From assembly GCA_949825025.1 (NCBI GenBank), contig OX463784.1:3267668-3331667 (forward strand): DNA of 64,000 bases, in the 5' to 3' direction. Position 1 is the stretch's first letter. Every line of letters starts with the position of its first letter. Shown here in pieces: positions 34,001-49,000 of the stretch. This DNA comes from Siphlonurus alternatus (Eukaryota; Arthropoda; Insecta; Ephemeroptera; Siphlonuridae). Both the position numbers and the translations under genes were made by a program. The notes under the pieces are model-generated. The model saw only the letters and a list, made by a program, of their open reading frames with translations. It ran no database searches and was not told where the DNA came from.

Positions 34001-37000
34001 CAACGAGCGCATCCAGGAAACCACCACGACGACTACCACAACAACGTCAGCTCCACAGCCACAAGTCTCGTTCCAAGGCACAGGAGCCATACAAGCGAAC
34101 ACCTACAGCTTCACAGGCACCGGTTTCTCAGAGACAGGCACAGCAATCGCTTTCACCGCAGCAGCCACTCTAGCGTCAGGAGGAGTCGACTACCAAGGCA
34201 CGGGAAGCACAGACCAGGGCGTAACCTTTTCATTCAGCTTCACGCTTACAAGCGACTCTGCCACCACATTCACAGCTCGAGGGGCAGGAAACACGACCAG
34301 TGGTACTGCCATCGAATTCCAGTTCACCATAAGCCTGCTCGTGTTGGCTGACGGCGCCAGCTTTACGTTCGCAGGAGGCGCAAACCTACCTGGAGGCAGC
34401 ATGCCAACGCCTGATGCCACTGCGACTACACCTGCTGGGGAACAGCTCACATTCAGCGGCCAGGCTGAAAAGAACGAAACTTACGTTTCATTCAGCGGCA
34501 CCGGGTTCGCCAGCCAAGGCTTGGGATTCACGTACTTCGGGTCAGGAACAATCTCCTCAGCCACGGTCAACATCACAGGTTCTGTGACCTTTTCCACAGG
34601 CTCTAGTGGGACGTTCGTTATCTCGGCGGCTACCATCACGGCCACGTCAACTGGTTTCACCTTGTCTGGCTCGGGACAGGACGAATCCTCAGGTCTCGCC
34701 TTTACCTTTTCAGCGACCGCCCAACAACAGTCGTCACAACAGAGCACGGCCTTCTTGTTTACTGGAACAGGGGCCTCAGTATCACTTCAGCAACTCACCC
34801 CCACTGGAACGCCAGCTACGGGCCAGGGCCAAGACATTGCGTGCATCGGAAGTGGATCCATCACCCAGGGCAGCAGCTCGACGATAAACTTCAACGGATC
34901 AGGTTTCACCACAGACGGAAAGAGCTTCACATTTACTGCTAACGGCTCTCTTGACGCCAACCACACGCTCGTGTCCTTGACGGGCAGCGGAACCTCGGCG
35001 TCCGGTTGCACGTTCAACTTTTCATCCCAGACGCTGGTCGTCACTCAAGACGGATTCAGCTTCACGCTAACCGGTGGCAAGACTTGTCAGATTGCGGGGG
35101 TAGATGTGCTCCTCGACTTCTCGTTCGAGGGATCGGTCACGTTAATCGGCGAGTCGTCGTTCACGTTCACCGGCAACGAGCGCATCCAGGAAACCACCAC
35201 GACGACTACCACAACAACGTCAGCTCCACAGCCACAAGTCTCGTTCCAAGGCACAGGAGCCATACAAGCGAACACCTACAGCTTCACAGGCACCGGTTTC
35301 TCAGAGACAGGCACAGCAATCGCTTTCACCGCAGCAGCCACTCTAGCGTCAGGAGGAGTCGACTACCAAGGCACGGGAAGCACAGACCAGGGCGTAACCT
35401 TTTCATTCAGCTTCACGCTTACAAGCGACTCTGCCACCACATTCACAGCTCGAGGGGCAGGAAACACGACCAGTGGTACTGCCATCGAATTCCAGTTCAC
35501 CATAAGCCTGCTCGTGTTGGCTGACGGCGCCAGCTTTACGTTCGCAGGAGGTGCAAACCTACCTGGAGGCAGCATGCCAACGCCTGATGCCACTGCGACT
35601 ACACCTGCTGGGGAACAGCTCACATTCAGCGGCCAGGCTGAAAAGAACGAAACTTACGTTTCATTCAGCGGCACCGGGTTCGCCAGCCAAGGCTTGGGAT
35701 TCACGTACTTCGGGTCAGGAACAATCTCCTCAGCCACGGTCAACATCACAGGTTCTGTGACCTTTTCCACAGGCTCTAGTGGGACGTTCGTTATCTCGGC
35801 GGCTACCATCACGGCCACGTCAACTGGTTTCACCTTGTCTGGCTCGGGACAGGACGAATCCTCAGGTCTCGCCTTTACCTTTTCAGCGACCGCCCAACAC
35901 GAGTCGTCACAACAGAGCACGGCCTTCTTGTTTACTGGAACAGGGGCCTCAGTATCACTTCAGCAACTCACCCCCACTGGAACGCCAGCTACGGGCCAGG
36001 GCCAAGACATTGCGTGCATCGGAAGTGGATCCATCACCCAGGGCAGCAGCTCGACGATAAACTTCAACGGATCAGGTTTCACCACAGACGGAAAGAGCTT
36101 CACATTTACTGCTAACGGCTCTCTTGACGCCAACCACACGCTCGTGTCCTTGACGGGCAGCGGAACCTCGGCGTCCGGTTGCACGTTCAACTTTTCATCC
36201 CAGACGCTGGTCGTCACTCAAGACGGATTCAGCTTCACGCTAACCGGTGGCAAGACTTGTCAGATTGCGGGGGTAGATGTGCTCCTCGACTTCTCGTTCG
36301 AGGGATCGGTCACGTTAATCGGCGAGTCGTCGTTCACGTTCACCGGCAACGAGCGCATCCAGGAAACCACCACGACGACTACCACAACAACGTCAGCTCC
36401 ACAGCCACAAGTCTCGTTCCAAGGCACAGGAGCCATACAAGCGAACACCTACAGCTTCACAGGCACCGGTTTCTCAGAGACAGGCACAGCAATCGCTTTC
36501 ACCGCAGCAGCCACTCTAGCGTCAGGAGGAGTCGACTACCAAGGCACGGGAAGCACAGACCAGGGCGTTACCTTTTCATTCAGCTTCACGCTTACAAGCG
36601 ACTCTGCCACCACATTCACAGCTCGAGGGGCAGGAAACACGACCAGTGGTACTGCCATCGAATTCCAGTTCACCATAAGCCTGCTCGTGTTGGCTGACGG
36701 CGCCAGCTTTACGTTCGCAGGAGGCGCAAACCTACCTGGAGGCAGCATGCCAACGCCTGATGCCACTGCGACTACACCTGCTGGGGAACAGCTCACATTC
36801 AGCGGCCAGGCTGAAAAGAACGAAACTTACGTTTCATTCAGCGGCACCGGGTTCGCCAGCCAAGGCTTGGGATTCACGTACTTCGGGTCAGGAACAATCT
36901 CCTCAGCCACGGTCTACATCACAGGTTCTGTGACCTTTTCCACAGGCTCTAGTGGGACGTTCGTTATCTCGGCGGCTACCATCACGGCCACGTCAACTGG

Positions 37001-40000
37001 TTTCACCTTGTCTGGCTCGGGACAGGACGAATCCTCAGGTCTCGCCTTTACCTTTTCAGCGACCGCCCAACAACAGTCGTCACAACAGAGCACGGCCTTC
37101 TTGTTTACTGGAACAGGGGCCTCAGTATCACTTCAGCAACTCACCCCCACTGGAACGCCAGCTACGGGCCAGGGCCAAGACATTGCGTGCATCGGAAGTG
37201 GATCCATCACCCAGGGCAGCAGCTCGACGATAAACTTCAACGGATCAGGTTTCACCACAGACGGAAAGAGCTTCACATTTACTGCTAACGGCTCTCTTGA
37301 CGCCAACCACACGCTCGTGTCCTTGACGGGCAGCGGAACCTCGGCGTCCGGTTGCACGTTCAACTTTTCATCCCAGACGCTGGTCGTCACTCAAGACGGA
37401 TTCAGCTTCACGCTAACCGGTGGCAAGACTTGTCAGATTGCGGGGGTAGATGTGCTCCTCGACTTCTCGTTCGAGGGATCGGTCACGTTAATCGGCGAGT
37501 CGTCGTTCACGTTAACCGGCAACGAGCGCATCCAGGAAACCACCACGACGACTACCACAACAACGTCAGCTCCACAGCCACAAGTCTCGTTCCAAGGCAC
37601 AGGAGCCATACAAGCGAACACCTACAGCTTCACAGGCACCGGTTTCTCAGAGACAGGCACAGCAATCGCTTTCACCGCAGCAGCCACTCTAGCGTCAGGA
37701 GGAGTCGACTACCAAGGCACGGGAAGCACAGACCAGGGCGTAACCTTTTCATTCAGCTTCACGCTTACAAGCGACTCTGCCACCACATTCACAGCTCGAG
37801 GGGCAGGAAACACGACCAGTGGTACTGCCATCGAATTCCAGTTCACCATAAGCCTGCTCGTGTTGGCTGACGGCGCCAGCTTTACGTTCGCAGGAGGCGC
37901 AAACCTACCTGGAGGCAGCATGCCAACGCCTGATGCCACTGCGACTACACCTGCTGGGGAACAGCTCACATTCAGCGGCCAGGCTGAAAAGAACGAAACT
38001 TACGTTTCATTCAGCGGCACCGGGTTCGCCAGCCAAGGCTTGGGATTCACGTACTTCGGGTCAGGAACAATCTCCTCAGCCACGGTCAACATCACAGGTT
38101 CTGTGACCTTTTCCACAGGCTCTAGTGGGACGTTCGTTATCTCGGCGGCTACCATCACGGCCACGTCAACTGGTTTCACCTTGTCTGGCTCGGGACAGGA
38201 CGAATCCTCAGGTCTCGCCTTTTCCTTTTCAGCGACCGCCCAACAACAGTCGTCACAACAGAGCACGGCCTTCTTGTTTACTGGAAAAGGGGCCTCAGTA
38301 TCACTTCAGCAACTCACCCCCACTGGACCGCCAGCTACGGGCCAGGGCCAAGACATTGCGTGCATCGGAAGTGGATCCATCACCCAGGGCAGCAGCTCGA
38401 CGATAAACTTCAACGGATCAGGTTTCACCACAGACGGAAAGAGCTTCACATTTACTGCTAACGGCTCTCTTGACGCCAACCACACGCTCGTGTCCTTGAC
38501 GGGCAGCGGAACCTCGGCGTCCGGTTGCACGTTCAACTTTTCATCCCAGACGCTGGTCGTCACTCAAGACGGATTCAGCTTCACGCTAACCGGTGGCAAG
38601 ACTTGTCAGATTGCGGGGGTAGATGTGCTCCTCGACTTCTCGTTCGAGGGATCGGTCACGTTAATCGGCGAGTCGTCGTTCACGTTCACCGGCAACGTGC
38701 GCATCCAGGAAACCACCACGACGACTACCACAACAACGTCAGCTCCACAGCCAAAAGTCTCGTTCCAAGGCACAGGAGCCATACAAGCGAACACCTACAG
38801 CTTCACAGGCACCGGTTTCTCAGAGACAGGCACAGCAATCGCTTTCACCGCAGCAGCCACTCTAGCGTCAGGAGGAGTCGACTACCAAGGCACGGGAAGC
38901 ACAGACCAGGGCGTAACCTTTTCATTCAGCTTCACGCTTACAAGCGACTCTGCCACCACATTCACAGCTCGAGGGGCAGGAAACACGACCAGTGGTACTG
39001 CCATCGAATTCCAGTTCACCATAAGCCTGCTCGTGTTGGCTGACGGTGCCAGCTTTACGTTCGCAGGAGGCGCAAACCTACCTGGAGGCAGTATGCCAAC
39101 GCCTGATGCCACTGCGACTACACCTGCTGGGGAACAGCTCACATTCAGCGGCCAGGCTGAAAAGAACGAAACTTACGTTTCATTCAGCGGCACCGGGTTC
39201 GCCAGCCAAGGCTTGGGATTCACGTACTTCGGGTCAGGAAATATCTCCTCAGCCACGGTCAACATCACAGGTTCTGTGACCTTTTCCACAGGCTCTAGTG
39301 GGACGTTCGTTATCTCGGCGGCTACCATCACGGCCACGTCAACTGGTTTCACCTTGTCTGGCTCGGGACAGGACGAATCCTCAGGTCTCGCCTTTACCTT
39401 TTCAGCGACCGCCCAACAACAGTCGTCACAACAGAGCACGGCCTTCTTGTTTACTGGAACAGGGGCCTCAGTATCACTTCAGCAACTCACCCCCACTGGA
39501 ACGCCAGCTACGGGCCAGGGCCAAGACATTGCGTGCATCGGAAGTGGATCCATCACCCAGGGCAGCAGCTCGACGATAAACTTCAACGGATCAGGTTTCA
39601 CCACAGACGGAAAGAGCTTCACATTTACTGCTAACGGCTCTCTTGACGCCAACCACACGCTCGTGTCCTTGACGGGCAGCGGAACCTCGGCGTCCGGTTG
39701 CACGTTCAACTTTTCATCCCAGACGCTGGTCGTCACTCAAGACGGATTCAGCTTCACGCTAACCGGTGGCAAGACTTGTCAGATTGCGGGGGTAGATGTG
39801 CTCCTCGACTTCTCGTTCGAGGGATCGGTCACGTTAATCGGCGAGTCGTCGTTCACGTTCACCGGCAACGAGCGCATCCAGGAAACCACCACGACGACTA
39901 CCACAACAACGTCAGCTCCACAGCCACAAGTCTCGTTCCAAGGCACAGGAGCCATACAAGCGAACACCTACAGCTTCACAGGCACCGGTTTCTCAGAGAC

Positions 40001-43000
40001 AGGCACAGCAATCGCTTTCACCGCAGCAGCCACTCTAGCGTCAGGAGGAGTCGACTACCAAGGCACGGGAAGCACAGACCAGGGCGTAACCTTTTCATTC
40101 AGCTTCACGCTTACAAGCGACTCTGCCACCACATTCACAGCTCGAGGGGCAGGAAACACGACCAGTGGTACTGCCATCGAATTCCAGTTCACCATAAGCC
40201 TGCTCGTGTTGGCTGACGGCGCCAGCTTTACGTTCGCAGGAGGCGCAAACCTACCTGGAGGCAGCATGCCAACGCCTGATGCCACTGCGACTACACTTGC
40301 TGGGGAACAGCTCACATTCAGCGGCCAGGCTGAAAAGAACGAAACTTACGTTTCATTCAGCGGCACCGGGTTCGCCAGCCAAGGCTTGGGATTCACGTAC
40401 TTCGGGTCAGGAACAATCTCCTCAGCCACGGTCAACATCACAGGTTCTGTGACCTTTTCCACAGGCTCTAGTGGGACGTTCGTTATCTCGGCGGCTACCA
40501 TCACGGCCACGTCAACTGGTTTCACCTTGTCTGGCTCGGGACAGGACGAATCCTCAGGTCTCGCCTTTACCTTTTCAGCGACCGCCCAACAACAGTCGTC
40601 ACAACAGAGCACGGCCTTCTTGTTTACTGGAACAGGGGCCTCAGTATCACTTCAGGAACTCACCCCCACTGGAACGCCAGCTACGGGCCAGGGCCAAGAC
40701 ATTGCGTGCATCGGAAGTGGATCCATCACCCAGGGCAGCAGCTCGACGATAAACTTCAACGGATCAGGTTTCACCACAGACGGAAAGAGCTTCACATTTA
40801 CTGCTAACGGCTCTCTTGACGCCAACCACACGCTCGTGTCCTTGACGGGCAGCGGAACCTCGGCGTCCGGTTGCACGTTCAACTTTTCATCCCAGACGCT
40901 GGTCGTCACTCAAGACGGATTCAGCTTCACGCTAACCGGTGGCAAGACTTGTCAGATTGCGGGGGTAGATGTGCTCCTCGACTTCTCGTTCGAGGGATCG
41001 GTCACGTTAATCGGCGAGTCGTCGTTCACGTTCACCGGCAACGAGCGCATCCAGGAAACCACCACGACGACTACCACAACAACGTCAGCTCCACAGCCAC
41101 AAGTCTCGTTCCAAGGCACAGGAGCCATACAAGCGAACACCTACAGCTTCACAGGCACATGTTTCTCAGAGACAGGCACAGCAATCGCTTTCACCGCAAC
41201 AGCCACTCTAGCGTCAGGAGGAGTCGACTACCAAGGCACGGGAAGCACAGACCAGGGCGTAACCTTTTCATTCAGCTTCACACTTACAAGCGACTCTGCC
41301 ACCACATTCACAGCTCGAGGGGCAGGAAACACGACCAGTGGTACTGCCATCGAATTCCAGTTCACCATAAGCCTGCTCGTGTTGGCTGACGGCGCCAGCT
41401 TTACATTCGCAGGAGGCGCAAACCTACCTGGAGGCAGCATGCCAACGCCTGATGCCACTGCGACTACACCTGCTGGGGAACAGCTCACATTCAGCGGCCA
41501 GGCTGAAAAGAACGAAACTTACGTTTCATTCAGCGGCACCGGGTTCGCCAGCCAAGGCTTGGGATTCACGTACTTCGGGTCAGGAACAATCTCCTCAGCC
41601 ACGGTCAACATCACAGGTTCTGTGACCTTTTCCACAGGCTCTAGTGGGACGTTCGTTATCTCGGCGGCTACCATCACGGCCACGTCAACTGGTTTCACCT
41701 TGTCTGGCTCGGGACAGGACGAATCCTCAGGTCTCGCCTTTACCTTTTCAGCGACCGCCCAACAACAGTCGTCACAACAGAGCACGGCCTTCTTGTTTAC
41801 TGGAACAGGGGCCTCAGTATCACTTCAGCAACTCACCCCCACTGGAACGCCAGCTACGGGCCAGGGCCAAGACATTGCGTGCATCGGAAGTGGATCCATC
41901 ACCCAGGGCAGCAGCTCGACGATAAACTTCAACGGATCAGGTTTCACCACAGACGGAAAGAGCTTCACATTTACTGCTAACGGCTCTCTTGACGCCAACC
42001 ACACGCTCGTGTCCTTGACGGGCAGCGGAACCTCGGCGTCCGGTTGCACGTTCAACTTTTCATCCCAGACGCTGGTCGTCACTCAAGACGGATTCAGCTT
42101 CACGCTAACCGGTGGCAAGACTTGTCAGATTGCGGGGGTAGATGTGCTCCTCGACTTCTCGTTCGAGGGATCGGTCACGTTAATCGGCGAGTCGTCGTTC
42201 ACGTTCACCGGCAACGAGCGCATCCAGGAAACCACCACGACGACTACCACAACAACGTCAGCTCCACAGCCACAAGTCTCGTTCCAAGGCACAGGAGCCA
42301 TACAAGCGAACACCTACAGCTTCACAGGCACCGGTTTCTCAGAGACAGGCACAGCAATCGCTTTCACCGCAGCAGCCACTCTAGCGTCAGGAGGAGTCGA
42401 CTACCAAGGCACGGGAAGCACAGACCAGGGCGTAACCTTTTCATTCAGCTTCACGCTTACAAGCGACTCTGCCACCACATTCACAGCTCGAGGGGCAGGA
42501 AACACGACCAGTGGTACTGCCATCGAATTCCAGTTCACCATAAGCCTGCTCGTGTTGGCTGACGGCGCCAGCTTTACGTTCGCAGGAGGCGCAAACCTAC
42601 CTGGAGGCAGCATGCCAACGCCTGATGCCACTGCGACTACACCTGCTGGGGAACAGCTCACATTCAGCGGCCAGGCTGAAAAGAACGAAACTTACGTTTC
42701 ATTCAGCGGCACCGGGTTCGCCAGCCAAGGCTTGGGATTCACGTACTTCGGGTCAGGAACAATCTCCTCAGCCACGGTCAACATCACAGGTTCTGTGACC
42801 TTTTCCACAGGCTCTAGTGGGACGTTCGTTATCTCGGCGGCTACTATCACGGCCACGTCAACTGGTTTCACCTTGTCTGGCTCGGGACAGGACGAATCCT
42901 CAGGTCTCGCCTTTACCTTTTCAGCGACCGCCCAACAACAGTCGTCACAACAGAGCACGGCCTTCTTGTTTACTGGAACAGGGGCCTCAGTATCACTTCA

Positions 43001-46000
43001 GCAACTCACCCCCACTGGAACGCCAGCTACGGGCCAGGGCCAAGACATTGCGTGCATCGGAAGTGGATCCATCACCCAGGGCAGCAGCTCGACGATAAAC
43101 TTCAACGGATCAGGTTTCACCACAGACGGAAAGAGCTTCACATTTACTGCTAACGGCTCTCTTGACGCCAACCACACGCTCGTGTCCTTGACGGGCAGCG
43201 GAACCTCGGCGTCCGGTTGCACGTTCAACTTTTCATCCCAGACGCTGGTCGTCACTCAAGACGGATTCAGCTTCACGCTAACCGGTGGCAAGACTTGTCA
43301 GATTGCGGGGGTAGATGTGCTCCTCGACTTCTCGTTCGAGGGATCGGTCACGTTAATCGGCGAGTCGTCGTTCACGTTCACCGGCAACGAGCGCATCCAG
43401 GAAACCACCACGACGACTACCACAACAACGTCAGCTCCACAGCCACAAGTCTCGTTCCAAGGCACAGGAGCCATACAAGCGAACACCTACAGCTTCACAG
43501 GCACCGGTTTCTCAGAGACAGGCACAGCAATCGCTTTCACCGCAGCAGCCACTCTAGCGTCAGGAGGAGTCGACTACCAAGGCACGGGAAGCACAGACCA
43601 GGGCGTAACCTTTTCATTCAGCTTCACGCTAACAAGTGACTCTGCCATCACATTCACAGCTCGAGGGGCAGGAAACACGACCAGTGGTACTGCCATCGAA
43701 TTCCAGTTCACCATAAGCCTGCTCGTGTTGGCTGACGGCGCCAGTTTTACGTTCGCAGGAGGTGCAAACCTACCTGGAGGCAGCATGCCAACGCCTGATG
43801 CCACTGCGACTACACCTGCTGGGGAACAGCTCACATTCAGCGGCCAGGCTGAAAAGAACGAAACTTACGTTTCATTCAGCGGCACCGGGTTCGCCAGCCA
43901 AGGCTTGGGATTCACGTACTTCGGGTCAGGAACAATCTCCTCAGCCACGGTCAACATCACAGGTTCTGTGACCTTTTCCACAGGCTCTAGTGGGACGTTC
44001 GTTATCTCGGCGGCTACCATCACGGCCACGTCAACTGGTTTCACCTTGTCTGGCTCGGGACAGGACGAATCCTCAGGTCTCGCCTTTACCTTTTCAGCGA
44101 CCGCCCAACAACAGTCGTCACAACAGAGCACGGCCTTCTTGTTTACTGGAACAGGGGCCTCAGTATCACTTCAGCAACTCACCCCCACTGGAACGCCAGC
44201 AACGGGCCAGGGCCAAGACATTGCGTGCATCGGAAGTGGATCCATCACCCAGGGCAGCAGCTCGACGATAAACTTCAACGGATCAGGTTTCACCACAGAC
44301 GGAAAGAGCTTCACATTTACTGCTAACGGCTCTCTTGACGCCAACCACACGCTCGTGTCCTTGACGGGCAGCGGAACCTCGGCGTCCGGTTGCACGTTCA
44401 ACTTTTCATCCCAGACGCTGGTCGTCACTCAAGACGGATTCAGCTTCACGCTAACCGGTGGCAAGACTTGTCAGATTGCGGGGGTAGATGTGCTCCTCGA
44501 CTTCTCGTTCGAGGGATTGGTCACGTTAATCGGCGAGTCGTCGTTCACGTTCACCGGCAACGAGCGCATCCAGGAAACCACCACGACGACTACCACAACA
44601 ACGTCAGCTCCACAGCCACAAGTCTCGTTCCAAGGCACAGGAGCCATACAAGCGAACACCTACAGCTTCACAGGCACCGGTTTCTCAGAGACAGGCACAG
44701 CAATCGCTTTCACCGCAGCAGCCACTCTAGCGTCAGGAGGAGTCGACTACCAAGGCACGGGAAGCACAGACCAGGGCGTAACCTTTTCATTCAGCTTCAC
44801 GCTTACAAGCGACTCTGCCACCACATTCACAGCTCGAGGGGCAGGAAACACGACCAGTGGTACTGCCATCGAATTCCAGTTCACCATAAGCCTGCTCGTG
44901 TTGGCTGACGGCGCCAGCTTTACGTTCGCAGGAGGCGCAAACCTACCTGGAGGCAGCATGCCAACGCCTGATGCCACTGCGACTACACCTGCTGGGGAAC
45001 AGCTCACATTCAGCGGCCAGGCTGAAAAGAACGAAACTTACGTTTCATTCAGCGGCACCGGGTTCGCCAGCCAAGGCTTGGGATTCACGTACTTCGGGTC
45101 AGGAACAATCTCCTCAGCCACGGTCAACATCACAGGTTCTGTGACCTTTTCCACAGGCTCTAGTGGGACGTTCGTTATCTCGGCGGCTACCATCACGGCC
45201 ACGTCAACTGGTTTCACCTTGTCTGGCTCGGGACAGGACGAATCCTCAGGTCTCGCCTTTACCTTTTCAGCGACCGCCCAACAACAGTCGTCACAACAGA
45301 GCACGGCCTTCTTGTTTACTGGAACAGGGGCCTCAGTATCACTTCAGCAACTCACCCCCACTGGAACGCCAGCAACGGGCCAGGGCCAAGACATTGCGTG
45401 CATCGGAAGTGGATCCATCACCCAGGGCAGCAGCTCGACGATAAACTTCAACGGATCAGGTTTCACCACAGACGGAAAGAGCTTCACATTTACTGCTAAC
45501 GGCTCTCTTGACGCCAACCACACGCTCGTGTCCTTGACGGGCAGCGGAACCTCGGCGTCCGGTTGCACGTTCAACTTTTCATCCCAGACGCTGGTCGTCA
45601 CTCAAGACGGATTCAGCTTCACGCTAACCGGTGGCAAGACTTGTCAGATTGCGGGGGTAGATGTGCTCCTCGACTTCTCGTTCGAGGGATCGGTCACGTT
45701 AATCGGCGAGTCGTCGTTCACGTTCACCGGCAACGAGCGCATCCAGGAAACCACCACGACGACTACCACAACAACGTCAGCTCCACAGCCACAAGTCTCG
45801 TTCCAAGGCACAGGAGCCATACAAGCGAACACCTACAGCTTCACAGGCACCGGTTTCTCAGAGACAGGCACAGCAATCGCTTTCACCGCAGCAGCCACTC
45901 TAGCGTCAGGAGGAGTCGACTACCAAGGCACGGGAAGCACAGACCAGGGCGTAACCTTTTCATTCAGCTTCACGCTTACAAGCGACTCTGCCACCACATT

Positions 46001-49000
46001 CACAGCTCGAGGGGCAGGAAACACGACCAGTGGTACTGCCATCGAATTCCAGCTCACCACAAGCCTGCTCGTGTTGGCTGACGGCGCCAGCTTTACGTTT
46101 GCAGGGGGCGCAAACCTACCTGGAGGCAGCATGCCAACGCCTGATGCCACTGCGACTACACCTGCTGGGGAACAGCTCACATTCAGCGGCCAGGCTGAAA
46201 AGAACGAAACTTACGTTTCATTCAGCGGCACCGGGTTCGCCAGCCAAGGCTTGGGATTCACGTACTTCGGGTCAGGAACAATCTCCTCAGCCACGGTCAA
46301 CATCACAGGTTCTGTGACCTTTTCCACAGGCTCTAGTGGGACGTTCGTTATCTCGGCGGCTACCATCACGGCCACGTCAACTGGTTTCACCTTGTCTGGC
46401 TCGGGACAGGACGAATCCTCAGGTCTCGCCTTTACCTTTTCAGCGACCGCCCAACAACAGTCGTCACAACAGAGCACGGCCTTCTTGTTTACTGGAACAG
46501 GGGCCTCAGTATCACTTCAGCAACTCACCCCCACTGGAACGCCAGCTACGGGCCAGGGCCAAGACATTGCGTGCATCGGAAGTGGATCCATCACCCAGGG
46601 CAGCAGCTCGACGATAAACTTCAACGGATCAGGTTTCACCACAGACGGAAAGAGCTTCACATTTACTGCTAACGGCTCTCTTGACGCCAACCACACGCTC
46701 GTGTCCTTGACGGGCAGCGGAACCTCGGCGTCCGGTTGCACGTTCAACTTTTCATCCCAGACGCTGGTCGTCACTCAAGACGGATTCAGCTTCACGCTAA
46801 CCGGTGGCAAGACTTGTCAGATTGCGGGGGTAGATGTGCTCCTCGACTTCTCGTTCGAGGGATCGGTCACGTTAATCGGCGAGTCGTCGTTCACGTTCAC
46901 CGGCAACGAGCGCATCCAGGAAACCACCACGACGACTACCACAACAACGTCAGCTCCACAGCCACAAGTCTCGTTCCAAGGCACAGGAGCCATACAAGCG
47001 AACACCTACAGCTTCACAGGCACCGGTTTCTCAGAGACAGGCACAGCAATCGCTTTCACCGCAGCAGCCACTCTAGCGTCAAGAGGAGTCGACTACCAAG
47101 GCACGGGAAGCACAGACCAGGGCGTAACCTTTTCATTCAGCTTCACGCTTACAAGCGACTCTGCCACCACATTCACAGCTCGAGGGGCAGGAAACACGAC
47201 CAGTGGTACTGCCATCGAATTCCAGCTCACCATAAGCCTGCTCGTGTTGGCTGACGGCGCCAGCTTTACGTTTGCAGGGGGCGCAAACCTACCTGGAGGC
47301 AGCATGCCAACGCCTGATGCCACTGCGACTACACCTGCTGGGGAACAGCTCACATTCAGCGGCCAGGCTGAAAAGAACGAAACTTACGTTTCATTCAGCG
47401 GCACCGGGTTCGCCAGCCAAGGCTTGGGATTCACGTACTTCGGGTCAGGAACAATCTCCTCAGCCACGGTCAACATCACAGGTTCTGTGACCTTTTCCAC
47501 AGGCTCTAGTGGGACGTTCGTTATCTCGGCGGCTACCATCACGGCCACGTCAACTGGTTTCACCTTGTCTGGCTCGGGACAGGACGAATCCTCAGGTCTC
47601 GCCTTTACCTTTTCAGCGACCGCCCAACAACAGTCGTCACAACAGAGCACGGCCTTCTTGTTTACTGGAACAGGGGCCTCAGTATCACTTCAGCAACTCA
47701 CCCCCACTGGAACGCCAGCTACGGGCCAGGGCCAAGACATTGCGTGCATCGGAAGTGGATCCATCACCCAGGGCAGCAGCTCGACGATAAACTTCAACGG
47801 ATCAGGTTTCACCACAGACGGAAAGAGCTTCAAATTTACTGCTAACGGCTCTCTTGACGCCCACCACACGCTCGTGTCCTTGATGGGCAGCGGAACCTCG
47901 GCGTCTGGTTGCACGTTCAACTTTTCATCCCAGACGCTGGTCGTCACTCAAGACGGATTCAGCTTCACGCTAACCGGTGGCAAGACTTGTCAGATTGCGG
48001 GGGTAGATGTGCTCCTCGACTTCTCGTTCGAGGGATCGGTCACGTTAATCGGCGAGTCGTCGTTCACGTTCACCGGCAACGAGCGCATCCAGGAAACCAC
48101 CACGACGACTACCACAACAACGTCAGCTCCACAGCCACAAGTCTCGTTCCAAGGCACAGGAGCCATACAAGCGAACACCTACAGCTTCACAGGCACCGGT
48201 TTCTCAGAGACAGGCACAGCAATCGCTTTCACCGCAGCAGCCACTCTAGCGTCAGGAGGAGTCGACTACCAAGGCACGGGAAGCACAGACCAGGGCGTAA
48301 CCTTTTCATTCAGCTTCACGCTTACAAGCGACTCTGCCACCACATTCACAGCTCGAGGGGCAGGAAACACGACCAGTGGTACTGCCATCGAATTCCAGTT
48401 CACCATAAGCCTGCTCGTGTTGGCTGACGGCGCCAGCTTTACGTTCGCAGGAGGCGCAAACCTACCTGGAGGCAGCATGCCAACGCCTGATGCCACTGCG
48501 ACTACACCTGCTGGGGAACAGCTCACATTCAGCGGCCAGGCTGAAAAGAACGAAACTTACGTTTCATTCAGCGGCACCGGGTTCGCCAGCCAAGGCTTGG
48601 GATTCACGTACTTCGGGTCAGGAACAATCTCCTCAGCCACGGTCAACATCACAGGTTCTGTGACCTTTTCCACAGGCTCTAGTGGGACGTTCGTTATCTC
48701 GGCGGCTACCATCACGGCCACGTCAACTGGTTTCACCTTGTCTGGCTCGGGACAGGACGAATCCTCAGGTCTCGCCTTTACCTTTTCAGCGACCGCCCAA
48801 CAACAGTCGTCACAACAGAGCACGGCCTTCTTGTTTACTGGAACAGGGGCCTCAGTATCACTTCAGCAACTCACCCCCACTGGAACGCCAGCTACGGGCC
48901 AGGGCCAAGACATTGCGTGCATCGGAAGTGGATCCATCACCCAGGGCAGCAGCTCGACGATAAACTTCAACGGATCAGGTTTCACCACAGACGGAAAGAG